Shown here: one piece after another, positions 19,091 through 27,170 of the stretch
Position numbering within the stretch: the first letter of the stretch is position 1
Layout: each line of letters starts with the position of its first letter
Assembly (NCBI RefSeq): GCF_019331805.1
Contig: NZ_JAHBBE010000023.1
Span: 1 to 41,356 of the forward strand
Length of the DNA stretch: 41,356 nt
Source: Bifidobacterium pongonis
GTDB lineage: Bacteria; Actinomycetota; Actinomycetes; Actinomycetales; Bifidobacteriaceae
Direction: 5' to 3'
Program-made: the position numbers and the translations under genes
The notes under the pieces: model-generated
What the model was told of the DNA's origin: nothing
Database searches by the model: none
Seen by the model: only the letters and a program-made list of their open reading frames with translations

Positions 19091-19118
19091 TTATATAACC
19101 AGCCGTTTCTGTGCCTAA
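19091..19118 (-). promoter_or_regulatory. Promoter of candidate small RNA A
   Basis: On the minus strand CACAGAAACG followed by GTTATATAA aligns without gaps to the region before candidate small RNA B. The TATATA hexamer is a strong -10. The -35 equivalent, CGTTAG, is not consensus. Confidence 0.55.
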
Positions 19119-19161
19119 CGATGTGGTTCCCTGAGAATTCCCTGCCTGTTATTGGGAGAAT

Positions 19162-19205
19162 ATGTAAAACACCGCCCCGTGGAATGGATTCCACGGGGCG
19201 GTGTT
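19162..19205 (-). terminator. Terminator of the rlmB-like gene
   Basis: Perfect 18-bp arms (19168-19185 and 19188-19205) around a 2-nt centre, followed on the minus strand by TTTTACAT. It ends the methyltransferase transcript. Confidence 0.88.
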
Positions 19206-19271
19206 GCGTCATATTCGCTTGCCGGATGTACCGGTTGCCTGGCTTACCAGGCTGCCGGTTGCGGCCTTGGA

Positions 19272-20264
19272 TCAGGCTTCCGCGGCCCTGCGCCTTTCGC
19301 GGGCCACCGCGTACAGGCTGATGCCGGCCGCGACGGATGCGTTCAGGGATTCCACCTGGCTGGAGATCGGGATGCCGGCGATGGCGTCGCACGCCTCGCG
19401 CACCAAGCGGCTCAGACCCTTGCCTTCCGAACCGAGCACCACGACCAGCGGATCGCTTTCGAAACCGGTTTCGCCCACCAGCTTGTCGCCGCCGCCGTCG
19501 AGGCCGACCACGTAGTAGCCGCGCGCCTTGAGCGCCTCGATGGCCTTGGTGAGGTTCACGACACGGCAGACGGGCATGTGCGCCGCCGCACCGGCGGAAA
19601 CCTTCCATGCCGCCGCATTCACCGAAGCGGAACGACGTTCCGGCAGGATCACGCCGTTGGCGCCGAACGCCGCAGCGGAACGGATCACCGCGCCGAGGTT
19701 CTGCGGATCGGTCACGCCGTCCAGGGCGATGAACAGCGGGCGTGCGCTGATGCGCGCGGCCGCGGAATTCGCCGCTTCCATGGCGCGGGCCTTCTTATCC
19801 GCGCGATCGGCGAGCTCGGCCAGCGAGGAATACTGGTACGGTTCGACCTTCAGGATTACGCCCTGATGGTTGCCGGACCTGGCGATGCGATCCATCTCCA
19901 GACGATCCGCCTCCATCATGCGCAGACCGTGCGTGCCCGCGATCTTCACGATTTCGCGCGTACGGTCATCATGCTCGATGCGGGACATCACGTACAGCGT
20001 GCTCGACGGCACGCCCACGCGAAGCGCTTCGAGGACGGAATTACGTCCGAACACCAGATCGGTGGTGTTGTTCGTGGAGAATTTGTCGGCGCGACGACGA
20101 GCCGCCAGACGCGGATCGGACATCTTGCGACGGTCGGCGACCTTCTTGGCCGCGTATGCCTTGTGATACACGCGATCTTCGGCCTTGGGGGTCGGCCCCT
20201 TGCCACGAAGTGCGTTTCTGTGCTTTCCACCCGACCCCTTGGTCGGTCCTTTCTTAAGTGCCAT
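19272..20264 (-). CDS. rlmB: SpoU/TrmH family RNA 2'-O-methyltransferase (RlmB-like)
   Basis: SPOUT-class methyltransferase that transfers methyl to a ribose 2'-OH, probably in 23S rRNA. From ATG 20264 it is 330 residues. A basic N-terminal extension (about residues 1-75) precedes the substrate-binding domain (FGRNSVLEALR near 80). The SPOUT motifs are NLGAVIRSAAAFG, LVVVLGSEGKGLS and the knot motif SLNASVAAGISLYAV near the C-terminus. I chose this start because the basic extension begins there and a -10-like GACAAT ends 7 nt before it. ATG 20273 is an alternative. The name rlmB is by family; the exact target is not shown. Confidence 0.85.
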   Translation of the reverse strand: MALKKGPTKGSGGKHRNALRGKGPTPKAEDRVYHKAYAAKKVADRRKMSDPRLAARRRADKFSTNNTTDLVFGRNSVLEALRVGVPSSTLYVMSRIEHDDRTREIVKIAGTHGLRMMEADRLEMDRIARSGNHQGVILKVEPYQYSSLAELADRADKKARAMEAANSAAARISARPLFIALDGVTDPQNLGAVIRSAAAFGANGVILPERRSASVNAAAWKVSAGAAAHMPVCRVVNLTKAIEALKARGYYVVGLDGGGDKLVGETGFESDPLVVVLGSEGKGLSRLVREACDAIAGIPISSQVESLNASVAAGISLYAVARERRRAAEA

Positions 20265-20357
20265 GCGTCCCATTGTCCCAGCACCCCGCGTCATAGCTGG
20301 CTTCGGAGGTTCCTGCTTCGCGGCTTGGGGTCGGGTCGGGCGTGGTCGTGTGCGATA

Positions 20358-20394
20358 CGAAAAAAGACGACGCCCGTGGTGGGCGTCGTCTTCA
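20358..20394 (-). terminator. Terminator of the Gln-rich membrane protein gene
   Basis: Minus strand: AAGACGACGCCC pairs with GGGCGTCGTCTT around a short ACCAC-type loop, then a T-run. Confidence 0.92.
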
Positions 20395-20434
20395 TGTGCG
20401 ATTGCGGTCGCGGGAACGGTGGTGCGGGCCGCGA

Positions 20435-22018
20435 TCAGTTCCCGGTATCGGAGGTCTGGCAGGAGGCGTCCGTGCCGTCGCACTGGTCGGTCTGGCCGGA
20501 ATCACCTTGACCGGTATTGCCTTGGTTCTGGTTCTGCTCCTGCGCGCGCTTTTCGGCTTCCTGCTGTTCCTGCTGCTTCCGCTGCGCTTCCGCGTCGGCC
20601 TGCTGCTTGGCGCTGATCGAGGCGTTGACGTCGGAAACGGCCTTCTGCAACCGGGACTTCGCGTTGCTCACATCGGACTGCGACGGCGAGGATTGACCGG
20701 CGACGTTATTCGCGTTGCTGATCGCGTCCTGCAGCGCCGTGCGCGTGCTTTCGTCCGCGACCTTGCCGGAGGAATCGTTCAGCACGGTCTGTGCGGCGGT
20801 GATATTGGCGTTCAGATCGGATTTCAGCGCGCTGGTGTTCTTGGCGTCCTTGCTGCTGGTCGCGGCGTCCAGCGCCTGCTCGATGGACTTCTTCGCGTCC
20901 TTCGCGTCCTTCGTGGCGTCCTTGAACGAACTGGTGTTCGTCTTCAGCTCCTGCGTTTTCATATCCGCGGAGCATGAGGCGTTCGTGCTGATGGATTGCG
21001 CGTCCGAAATGGCCTTGTTCAGATTGTCGAGCGTGCTCTGATTGTCCACGGCGTCGGCGGATGGAGCGTTCTGCTTGGCCTGGGTGGCTTCCGCGTTGAG
21101 GTCCTTGATCGCGTCGTTGTACGAGGACTGCGCCTTGGTGCACGCCGCGTAGGCGATTTTGCCGCTGTTCGACCGGAAGAACATCACGCCGCCCACGATC
21201 AGGGCGATCACCACGATCACGGCGATAACGATTCCCACGATCTTGCCGTTGATCGGCTTCTTGCCGTCGGAATCCTTGCCATCGCCATCGTCGTCCCCAT
21301 CCTCATCGTCCGGCGGGATGGTGGGCGGCAGGATCGTGGGTTGTGCGGGCGTGCTGATGGTGCGAGGCTGGGTGGCCTGCATGGCTTGGGTGGCCTGCAT
21401 GGTCTGGCCGGCGATCCGGGGCTGCTGGAGCTCGCCGGGCGTGAACGCCTGCGTGGCTTGCAAGGATTGGAAATCGAAGGCCTGCGTGGCCTGATCGCCC
21501 GGCTGCATGGGCTGGAACGCTTCGGTGGATTGCGCCATGCGCGGCTGCTGCGACGATGCGGCGGATCGGGGCATCGGCGTCGTACCGAACATTTCGGTGG
21601 GCTGCTGTGAAGCTGTTTGCTGGAAAGCGGTCTGCTGCGGTACCGCTTGTGTGGGCATGGCTTCCGTGGGCATGGCCTGTGTGGGCATCGCCGATGCGGA
21701 CATGGACTGCTGCGGCATGGCTTCGGTCGGCATGGACTGCTGCTGCATCGCATCCAGCGGCATCCCCTCCCAGACAGGCGGCATCGCCTGCGTGGCGCCC
21801 AGCGCATCATAGTCCTGACCGGGTGCGGGGAACGCCTGCGTCGCGCCGAAATCGGAAGCCTGGGTCGGCTGTACGGGCTGTACCGGTTGCGCCGGCTGTG
21901 CGGGCTGGGTCGGCTGTGTCGACCGCCCAGCCTGCCCCTCGACGGAACGATCCGCGGGACGTTCGGGCTGCTGGCCGCTTTGGAAATCGAACCGGAATTC
22001 ACCGTTCGGATCTGTCAT
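20435..22018 (-). CDS. Single-pass membrane protein with Gln-rich TQA(M/F) repeats
   Basis: Not recognised as a named family. The 527-residue protein starts MTDPNGEFRFDF at ATG 22018 with AAGGAGC upstream. Residues 1-240 are Gln/Pro/Met/Ala-rich and contain about nine T-(Q/E)-A-(M/F) units plus one TQAV. An acidic stretch (DDEDGDDDGDGKDSDG) and a KPINGK segment precede one membrane helix at about 258-280 (IVGIVIAVIVVIALIVGG). No signal peptide is seen, so the repeats should face the cytoplasm and the C-terminal 240 residues the outside. The outer part is Ala/Lys/Asp/Ser-rich and helical, probably coiled coil, with two cysteine pairs near the start and end. Cell-envelope sensing or a scaffold is possible but unproven. 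Confidence 0.75.
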   Translation of the reverse strand: MTDPNGEFRFDFQSGQQPERPADRSVEGQAGRSTQPTQPAQPAQPVQPVQPTQASDFGATQAFPAPGQDYDALGATQAMPPVWEGMPLDAMQQQSMPTEAMPQQSMSASAMPTQAMPTEAMPTQAVPQQTAFQQTASQQPTEMFGTTPMPRSAASSQQPRMAQSTEAFQPMQPGDQATQAFDFQSLQATQAFTPGELQQPRIAGQTMQATQAMQATQPRTISTPAQPTILPPTIPPDDEDGDDDGDGKDSDGKKPINGKIVGIVIAVIVVIALIVGGVMFFRSNSGKIAYAACTKAQSSYNDAIKDLNAEATQAKQNAPSADAVDNQSTLDNLNKAISDAQSISTNASCSADMKTQELKTNTSSFKDATKDAKDAKKSIEQALDAATSSKDAKNTSALKSDLNANITAAQTVLNDSSGKVADESTRTALQDAISNANNVAGQSSPSQSDVSNAKSRLQKAVSDVNASISAKQQADAEAQRKQQEQQEAEKRAQEQNQNQGNTGQGDSGQTDQCDGTDASCQTSDTGN

Positions 22019-22092
22019 GATGAAAATGCTCCTTAATATGCGAAGGCGGCCGGTGAAGGCCGCCAAACGTGATTGATGGACGTCTCCTGCGA

Positions 22093-22674
22093 TCAGTCGG
22101 TGATCTGCGCGCGGTAGAAATTCTCGTAGGAACGGCTCGGGGTCGGTCCGCGCTGCCCCTGGTAATGCGAACCCGTTCCCGCGGAACCGTACGGATGCTC
22201 GGCGGGCGAGCTCAGCTGGAAGAAGCACATCTGCCCGATCTTCATGCCGGGCCACAGCTTCACCGGCAGCGTGGAAACATTCGACAGCTCCAGCGTGATA
22301 TGCCCCTCGAAACCGGGGTCGATGAATCCGGCGGTGGAATGCGTGAGAATGCCGAGCCTGCCCAGCGAACTCTTGCCTTCCAAACGTGCCGCGATGCTCG
22401 CGTCGAGCTTCACGTATTCCCATGTGGAACCGAGCGCGAATTCGCCCGGATGCAGGATCCACGGTTCATCCGCCTTGACCTCGAACTGTTCGGTGAGTTC
22501 GCCCTGGTTCTCAGCGGGGTCGACGTAAGTGTAAGCGTGATTGTTGAACAGTCGGAAGAAACGGTCGAGCCTGACGTCGATCGATGCCGGCTGCACCATT
22601 TCCGGCGTCCACGGGTCCAATGAAATATGTCCTTCGGCCTGCGCGGCCAGAATGTCGTGGTCGGACAACAGCAT
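22093..22674 (-). CDS. dcd: dCTP deaminase (probably bifunctional, dUMP-forming)
   Basis: Converts dCTP to dUTP and, in the bifunctional type, on to dUMP for thymidylate synthesis. The 193-residue protein starts at ATG 22674 (MLLSDHDI). It has the trimeric dUTPase-fold motifs: [10 protein letters not shown], the catalytic region [20 protein letters not shown] and GHITLELSN, and a C-terminal lid with [11 protein letters not shown]. These closely resemble the mycobacterial bifunctional dCTP deaminase:dUTPase, as I recall it, rather than E. coli Dcd. That assignment needs an alignment. It is divergent from candidate small RNA B. Confidence 0.9.
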   Translation of the reverse strand: MLLSDHDILAAQAEGHISLDPWTPEMVQPASIDVRLDRFFRLFNNHAYTYVDPAENQGELTEQFEVKADEPWILHPGEFALGSTWEYVKLDASIAARLEGKSSLGRLGILTHSTAGFIDPGFEGHITLELSNVSTLPVKLWPGMKIGQMCFFQLSSPAEHPYGSAGTGSHYQGQRGPTPSRSYENFYRAQITD

Positions 22675-22780
22675 GAGAGCTCCTCGCAAATGGAAACGAT
22701 ACTGACCGCCAGTCTAGTGCCTGCGCCCTATAGGGCCACAATCCCTCCACGACTTTCAGGAATCTATCAGAAAAACATAG

Positions 22781-22810
22781 CGGTAAACACAGGAACGTGG
22801 TGTTATATAA
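22781..22810 (+). promoter_or_regulatory. Promoter of candidate small RNA B
   Basis: CACAGGAACG (22788-22797) and GTTATATAA (22802-22810) align without gaps to the candidate A promoter. The -10 is TATATA at 22804-22809. Confidence 0.55.
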
Positions 22811-22815
22811 AAGTT

Positions 22816-22920
22816 GTCGACGAAATCGACCCGGCAACTTAGGTTCCGGACAATTGAATCTTCTTCTTCTTCTCTCCTTTCTCTGTTACCCCGGTGGGCT
22901 CCTCCCCACCGGGGTTTTCC
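22816..22920 (+). ncRNA. Candidate small RNA B (C/U-rich, paralogue of candidate A)
   Basis: With the -10 at 22804-22810 the start falls near 22816. Two hairpins follow back to back: GTCGA-CGAAA-TCGAC (22816-22830) and CCGG(C)AAC-TTAG-GTTCCGG (22831-22849). ACAATTGAATCT then leads into an unpaired C/U-rich tract to about 22887, including TCTCCTTTCTC, the complement of a strong Shine-Dalgarno sequence. The terminator stem CCCCGGTGGG/CCCACCGGGG with a TTTT run comes next (about 22891-22919). Candidate A shares the promoter, the AATTGAA box, the C/U tract and the terminator core, but its 5' hairpins differ. No coding frame fits. Confidence 0.55.
22891..22920 (+). terminator. Terminator of candidate small RNA B, near the antiporter 3' end
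   Basis: CCCCGGTGGG and its complement flank a CTCCT-like loop and are followed by TTTTCC. The minus-strand antiporter gene ends 36 nt away, so the hairpin may also act on that transcript, but a T-run in that direction is lacking. Confidence 0.8.
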
Positions 22921-22955
22921 TTTGTCTGCGCGCTCCCGCCGATCGGATGCCGGCA

Positions 22956-25028
22956 TCAGATGCCGGAATCCGCGTCCACCTGCATCACATAGATATTGCG
23001 TCGCAGCGTCTTGGCCTGCGAGCGGGTGATATCGCCGGCCTCAAGCATGTCCTGCACGACGCCGAGCTCAATGCCGTAGCTGTCGCGTTTGATATCGGCC
23101 GCCTGATTGGCCGCAGCGGTGCTGCCTTCCATATTCGGGCGCGACTTCAGCGACGCCTCGGCGCGACGGTAGTCGAGGATCAACGCGGAGCAGAATTCCG
23201 TATCGTACGTATCCTTGCCCATTTCCTCGCTGAGCCGGTTGATGACGTGATCGATCGCCTCGATCTGCAGCACCTGCATGTGCGCGAAGATCTGATCCTC
23301 GCTCACCAGCGGGGTGGTTCTGCGAATACGGTTGGTCGCCCGCTTGAGAATATTGCCCGTCTGATGCTGGAATCGGCGGATACGGCCGCGGATCTGCGAC
23401 ACGGTATGGCCGGATTCCGGGTCGGCCGAAGCGTGACGCAATGAATTCATGATCTGGTCGAGCATGCGTTCGCACGCTTCCAGATTCAGCTCCTGCACGG
23501 CCTTGTTGGGATTCGGATGGGCCTTGACCTCGGCCTGCCTGTTGCGCACGAACTCCTTCTCCCAATACAGGGCTTGGAGTTTGAGCTGTTCATAGCCGCG
23601 AAGATCGACGATACCGGCCAGCTGCTTCAAACGGCTGATGCGCTTGGTGTACGAGTCGATGACCATGAGCACCGCGCGTCGGTTCTCCGGTGTGATGCGT
23701 GTGGTGAGCTCCTCCACCGTGCGTCTCAGCACTTCGATGGTCACCTCGCACATTTCGGACGACGTGTTCTCGGCATGGTTCGGAGCCAGCAGCGGCAGCG
23801 TGAAATTGGCCAGCAGCAGCGTCATGACGATCACGCCGGATGCGATGAAGATCAGTTCGTCGCGCATGGGGAATTCGGCGCCCGCGGCAAGCGTGTACGG
23901 AATGGTGAACATCAACGACAGGGTGATGGCGCCCTTGGGGCCGCCGAAAGTCATCACTGCGGCGGAACGCCAGCGGTCGGGCGACATCTTGCGGCGTTTG
24001 CCGGTTTTGGTGTCACGTGCGATGCGCAGCATGAGCGCCACCCACAGGAATCGAAGCGCGATGACCACCACGGTGACCAGCAGGATCACACTCAACAGCA
24101 GCTTGTTGCTCACGCTCGGATCCGACCAGCTGGCCGTCATCGCCCGCGGCAGCAGCATACCCAGCAGAATGAACACCGCGCCGTTCAACGTGAACGACAG
24201 CACGCCCCACACGCTGGACGAAACGATGTTCGTACGCGCCACGTTCGGGCCGATGCCGGTACGGTCGAATCTGACCAGCAGGCCGGCAGTGACCACGGAA
24301 AGAATGCCGGACACATGGCATTCCTCGGCGCCGATGTACAGCAGAACGGGCAGGAACAATTCCATCAGGATGCGTGTGGTGGTGGTTTCCCAACCCAACG
24401 AACGGACGGTTTCGAACACCCAGTTGATGATCAATCCGACCACGAAACCGAATGCCGCGCCGCCGATGAACGAGATGATGAACTTGCCCGTGGCCTCGCC
24501 GACGGCGAATTGGCCGGTGATCGCGGCGGAAATGGCGAACTGGAATCCGACGATGCCGGAAGCGTCGTTGAACAGCGACTCGCCTTTGAGCACGCTGCGT
24601 TGACGTGTGGTCAGCGAGGCTTCCTTGCCGAGCGATGTCACCGCGACGGCGTCCGTGGGGCCGAGCGCCGCGCCCAGCGCCAGGGCGGCGGCCAGCGGCA
24701 TGGCCGGCCAGATGGAATGCAGGGCGAAACCGACGGCCGCCATGGTGGCGATGGCCAGTCCGATGGCGAGCGACAGGCTGAGTTTCAGCGTTTTCAGCAG
24801 TTCGGATTTGTTGATGTCATGCGCTTCGAGATACAGCAGCGGCGCGATGAACAGCACCATAAACAGTTCCGGGTTCAACTGCACGTCCTGGAAGAACGGC
24901 AGCTGGCTGGCAAGAGCCCCCAGCGCGATCTGCACGAGCGGTGTGGAGACCTTGGGAATGAAACGGCTGAGGAACGACGATGCCACGACGATGGCGATGA
25001 TGCAGAGAATAAGCTCTATGACGGCCAC
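22956..25028 (-). CDS. CPA1-family Na+/H+ antiporter
   Basis: Monovalent cation/proton antiporter of the inner membrane. The 690-residue protein starts with GTG at 25028 (AAGGAAAC upstream). The first 420 residues hold about 12 hydrophobic segments, with the family motifs GPTDAVA at 123-129 and FNDASGIV at 153-160. The Asn-Asp pair at 154-155 suggests electroneutral CPA1 exchange. The C-terminal 270 residues are a soluble, helical, charged domain, longer than in many NhaP-type proteins and probably regulatory. The gene is convergent with candidate small RNA B and divergent from tadA. Confidence 0.88.
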   Translation of the reverse strand: MAVIELILCIIAIVVASSFLSRFIPKVSTPLVQIALGALASQLPFFQDVQLNPELFMVLFIAPLLYLEAHDINKSELLKTLKLSLSLAIGLAIATMAAVGFALHSIWPAMPLAAALALGAALGPTDAVAVTSLGKEASLTTRQRSVLKGESLFNDASGIVGFQFAISAAITGQFAVGEATGKFIISFIGGAAFGFVVGLIINWVFETVRSLGWETTTTRILMELFLPVLLYIGAEECHVSGILSVVTAGLLVRFDRTGIGPNVARTNIVSSSVWGVLSFTLNGAVFILLGMLLPRAMTASWSDPSVSNKLLLSVILLVTVVVIALRFLWVALMLRIARDTKTGKRRKMSPDRWRSAAVMTFGGPKGAITLSLMFTIPYTLAAGAEFPMRDELIFIASGVIVMTLLLANFTLPLLAPNHAENTSSEMCEVTIEVLRRTVEELTTRITPENRRAVLMVIDSYTKRISRLKQLAGIVDLRGYEQLKLQALYWEKEFVRNRQAEVKAHPNPNKAVQELNLEACERMLDQIMNSLRHASADPESGHTVSQIRGRIRRFQHQTGNILKRATNRIRRTTPLVSEDQIFAHMQVLQIEAIDHVINRLSEEMGKDTYDTEFCSALILDYRRAEASLKSRPNMEGSTAAANQAADIKRDSYGIELGVVQDMLEAGDITRSQAKTLRRNIYVMQVDADSGI

Positions 25029-25178
25029 AAGTTTCCTTACCTTGGAGGGACGTTTTCAACAGTACAGAAGGGGCATAAGCAAAACGTTACACGCTCTATG
25101 TTCCAGTGGCACCCGCGCTTCGCCATGGGCGGGACGGAAGAGGGGCGAGAGGTGCCGTGCCCGGGTAGACTGTCAGGC

Positions 25179-25622
25179 ATGAACGATGATGAGGCGATGC
25201 GCCGCGCGTTGGAATTGGCACGGTATGCGGCGGAGCACGGGGATGTGCCGGTGGGAGCCGTGGTGCTCGACCCTCGTGGGCATATCGCGGGCGAAGGATG
25301 GAATACGCGCGAGATCGATGGCGATCCGCTGGCCCATGCGGAAATCGCCGCCATGCGTGAAGCCGCCGAACATGGTTGGAATCTTGCCGATTGCACGCTG
25401 GTGGTCACGTTGGAGCCGTGCCCGATGTGTGCCGGGGCATGCGTGCAGACGCATATCGAACGAATCGTGTTCGGGGCGTGGGATGCCAAACTCGGCGCTT
25501 GTGGTTCGGTGTGGGATATTCCCCGCGACCCGCATATCGGCCACATGCCTGAAGTGTATGGCGGGGTGCGCGAGGGGGAATGCGCCGGGGTGCTGCGCGA
25601 GTTCTTTTCGGGCAAGCGGTAG
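25179..25622 (+). CDS. tadA: tRNA-specific adenosine deaminase TadA
   Basis: Deaminates A34 of tRNA-Arg(ACG) to inosine. The 147-residue zinc enzyme has HAE at residues 53-55 (zinc ligand His53, catalytic Glu55) and PCPMC at 80-84 (Cys81 and Cys84 ligands). The N-terminal helix has MNDDEAMRRALELA. The start is ATG 25179; the reading frame is open far upstream but only as the antisense of the antiporter gene. A -10-like TAGACT (25166-25171) ends 7 nt before the ATG with no ribosome-binding site, so the message may be leaderless. Confidence 0.93.
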   Translation: MNDDEAMRRALELARYAAEHGDVPVGAVVLDPRGHIAGEGWNTREIDGDPLAHAEIAAMREAAEHGWNLADCTLVVTLEPCPMCAGACVQTHIERIVFGAWDAKLGACGSVWDIPRDPHIGHMPEVYGGVREGECAGVLREFFSGKR

Positions 25623-25659
25623 GAGCCGTTTCCTGCCCGTTATCTGCCGTTGCCCGCCG

Positions 25660-26493
25660 CTATCCGCGTTTGATGCGCGAAACCAGGCCTGCGGCGGCGG
25701 GCGTGATGTTCAGCGCGGTCCAGAAGCATCGGATGCCGATGAACGTCAGGTAGACGATGAACAGATTCGTTCCCATGCGCGGGCTGATCGCGCTGGCGAT
25801 CAGGGTGCCCAGCGGCGCGGATATCGCGGACACGATGCCGATGATCAGGCCGTCCTTCACGATGACCAGGTTGCGTTTCCGATTCGCCACCGTCGCCGTG
25901 ATCGAACTGGGGAACATGGCGAGCAGCGACGTGCCGCGGGCGATGAGATCCGATGCGCCGAAGATCAACGACAGCGCGGGAACTGCGATCGATCCGCCGC
26001 CGATGCCGAGCAATCCCGCCAATGTGCCGATGAACACTCCGGCCAGCATGATCGCGCATCCGGTCAACGGCGTCAGATGGATCGTCGAATCCCTCGACGG
26101 TGTGAAACATATCTGTGAAACGATCACGAACGCCAGAAACACCACATAGAACCAGCGCAGGAACAGTTCGGACAGTTTGGAGAGCAGCCAGCTGCCGATC
26201 TGCGATCCGCACATCATGCCGACGGCCATGAGCAGCGCCGCGATCCAGTCGACGTGACCCTCCTGCGCATAGGACACCACGCCGGAGATCGACGTGATGA
26301 TGATCGCGCAGATGGACGTCGCAGCCGCCTGCCGCTGCGAGAGACCGATCCACACCAGTGCGGGAACGATGACGGTGCCGCCGCCGATGCCGAACATGCC
26401 GGAGAACACGCCTGCCGTCAATCCCACGGCCAGCATGATCGTCAACTGTTTGCGTGCACTGCCGTGAATCGCCCTTTGATCGCGGTCGGTCAT
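25660..26493 (-). CDS. TauE/SafE family membrane permease (DUF81)
   Basis: A 277-residue polytopic membrane protein with about eight hydrophobic segments and the two-fold repeat of the TauE/SafE family. The first half has GVFSGMFGIGGGTVIVPALV near residues 18-37 and the second half has GTLAGLLGIGGGSIAVPALS near 157-176. These glycine-rich motifs define the family, which exports sulfite, sulfoacetate or other small anions. The substrate here is unknown. I chose ATG 26493 because GAGAGG lies at the right distance. ATG 26505 is too close to its GGAGGA. Confidence 0.85.
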   Translation of the reverse strand: MTDRDQRAIHGSARKQLTIMLAVGLTAGVFSGMFGIGGGTVIVPALVWIGLSQRQAAATSICAIIITSISGVVSYAQEGHVDWIAALLMAVGMMCGSQIGSWLLSKLSELFLRWFYVVFLAFVIVSQICFTPSRDSTIHLTPLTGCAIMLAGVFIGTLAGLLGIGGGSIAVPALSLIFGASDLIARGTSLLAMFPSSITATVANRKRNLVIVKDGLIIGIVSAISAPLGTLIASAISPRMGTNLFIVYLTFIGIRCFWTALNITPAAAGLVSRIKRG

Positions 26494-26698
26494 TGTGCCT
26501 CTCATTCCTCCTCTGGATCCTCTGGAAATGCGCGGAGTTCCGCCACTGCGCATTGCTTTCTCGTCGCTTATGCTACATCGATGGAGTCAGGCCGTGCGCC
26601 CGTCGCTTCATATCGCATATTCGTCGTGCGTTTGCCGTGCGTTCGTCGATTGCCCACCGCACATTCGCCGCCTGCCGACCGCCCGCGCTCCGCCATCG
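26494..26698. other. Upstream region of the TauE gene, no gene seen
   Basis: About 200 bp with C/G- and CGC-rich sequence and no reading frame with coding character. It separates the TauE start from the tandem-repeat block. Confidence 0.5.
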
Positions 26699-26699
26699 C

Positions 26700-27020
26700 G
26701 TCAAATAACCGTCAAATAACCGTCAAATAAAAAAACGTTGAAATTCCAACGTTTCTTGCGTTTTGCCCTCCAAAAATCGGGTTACTCGTCAAATAACCGT
26801 CAAATAAAGAAACGTTGGAATTTCAACGTTTCTTGTGCTACGCCCCCGAAAAACGGGTCATTTTGTCAAATAGTCGGCGAAAAAAGCGTTAGAAATCCAA
26901 CGATTCTTGCGTTGTACCCCGGAAAAATCAGGTTACTCGTCAAATAACCGTCAAATAAAAAATCGTTGAAATTCCAACGTTTCTTGCGTTTTGCCCTCCA
27001 AAAATCGGGTTACTCGTCAA
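26700..27020. repeat. 77-bp tandem repeats with internal palindromes
   Basis: Four head-to-tail units start at 26711, 26788, 26865 and 26939, and a partial fifth starts at 27016; the spacings are 77, 77, 74 and 77 bp. Each starts GTCAAATAACC(GTCAAATAA), then has a palindrome such as AACGTTG...CAACGTT, a TTTCTTGCG stretch and a closing CGGGTTACTC. Units 1 and 4 are almost identical. Unit 3 is the most diverged and keeps only a 4-bp stem. Extra copies of the 11-bp GTCAAATAACC lie at the left edge. The block is much richer in A/T than its surroundings. Origin and role are unknown. Confidence 0.9.
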
Positions 27021-27108
27021 ATAAACCGCAAATACCGCAGGCGGGAAACGGCGGGGCCTCTCGACCGAATTACTTTCCCAAAACAAGAAACACGCTGGAA
27101 GCTGGCAA

Positions 27109-27122
27109 GGAAAGCGCTCCGG
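27109..27122. promoter_or_regulatory. Weak candidate operator before the alpha-galactosidase gene
   Basis: GGAAAGCGCTCCGG contains the central AGCGCT typical of LacI-family operators but its arms are not symmetrical. It lies about 50 nt before the start codon. Confidence 0.25.
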
Positions 27123-27170
27123 CGTAGGATTGGTGACACGAAACCAGTCGTTCAAGAGAAGGATGATGCA

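Noticed and set aside
18814..19271. tRNA or known structured RNA in the gap
   Set aside because: I found no cloverleaf, no CCA-adjacent acceptor stem, and no SRP, tmRNA or RNase P motif; only the candidate sRNA and terminators fit.
23517..25178. Plus-strand open frame reaching into tadA
   Set aside because: This part is antisense to the Na+/H+ antiporter gene. Only the segment from ATG 25179 has deaminase sequence.
26738..26947. 69-codon frame inside the 77-bp repeats
   Set aside because: It is made of repeat units, starts within one and has no ribosome-binding site. The 74-bp unit would break a frame shared by all units.
26700..27020. CRISPR array
   Set aside because: The units are directly abutting 77-mers without unique spacers, and no cas genes are present.
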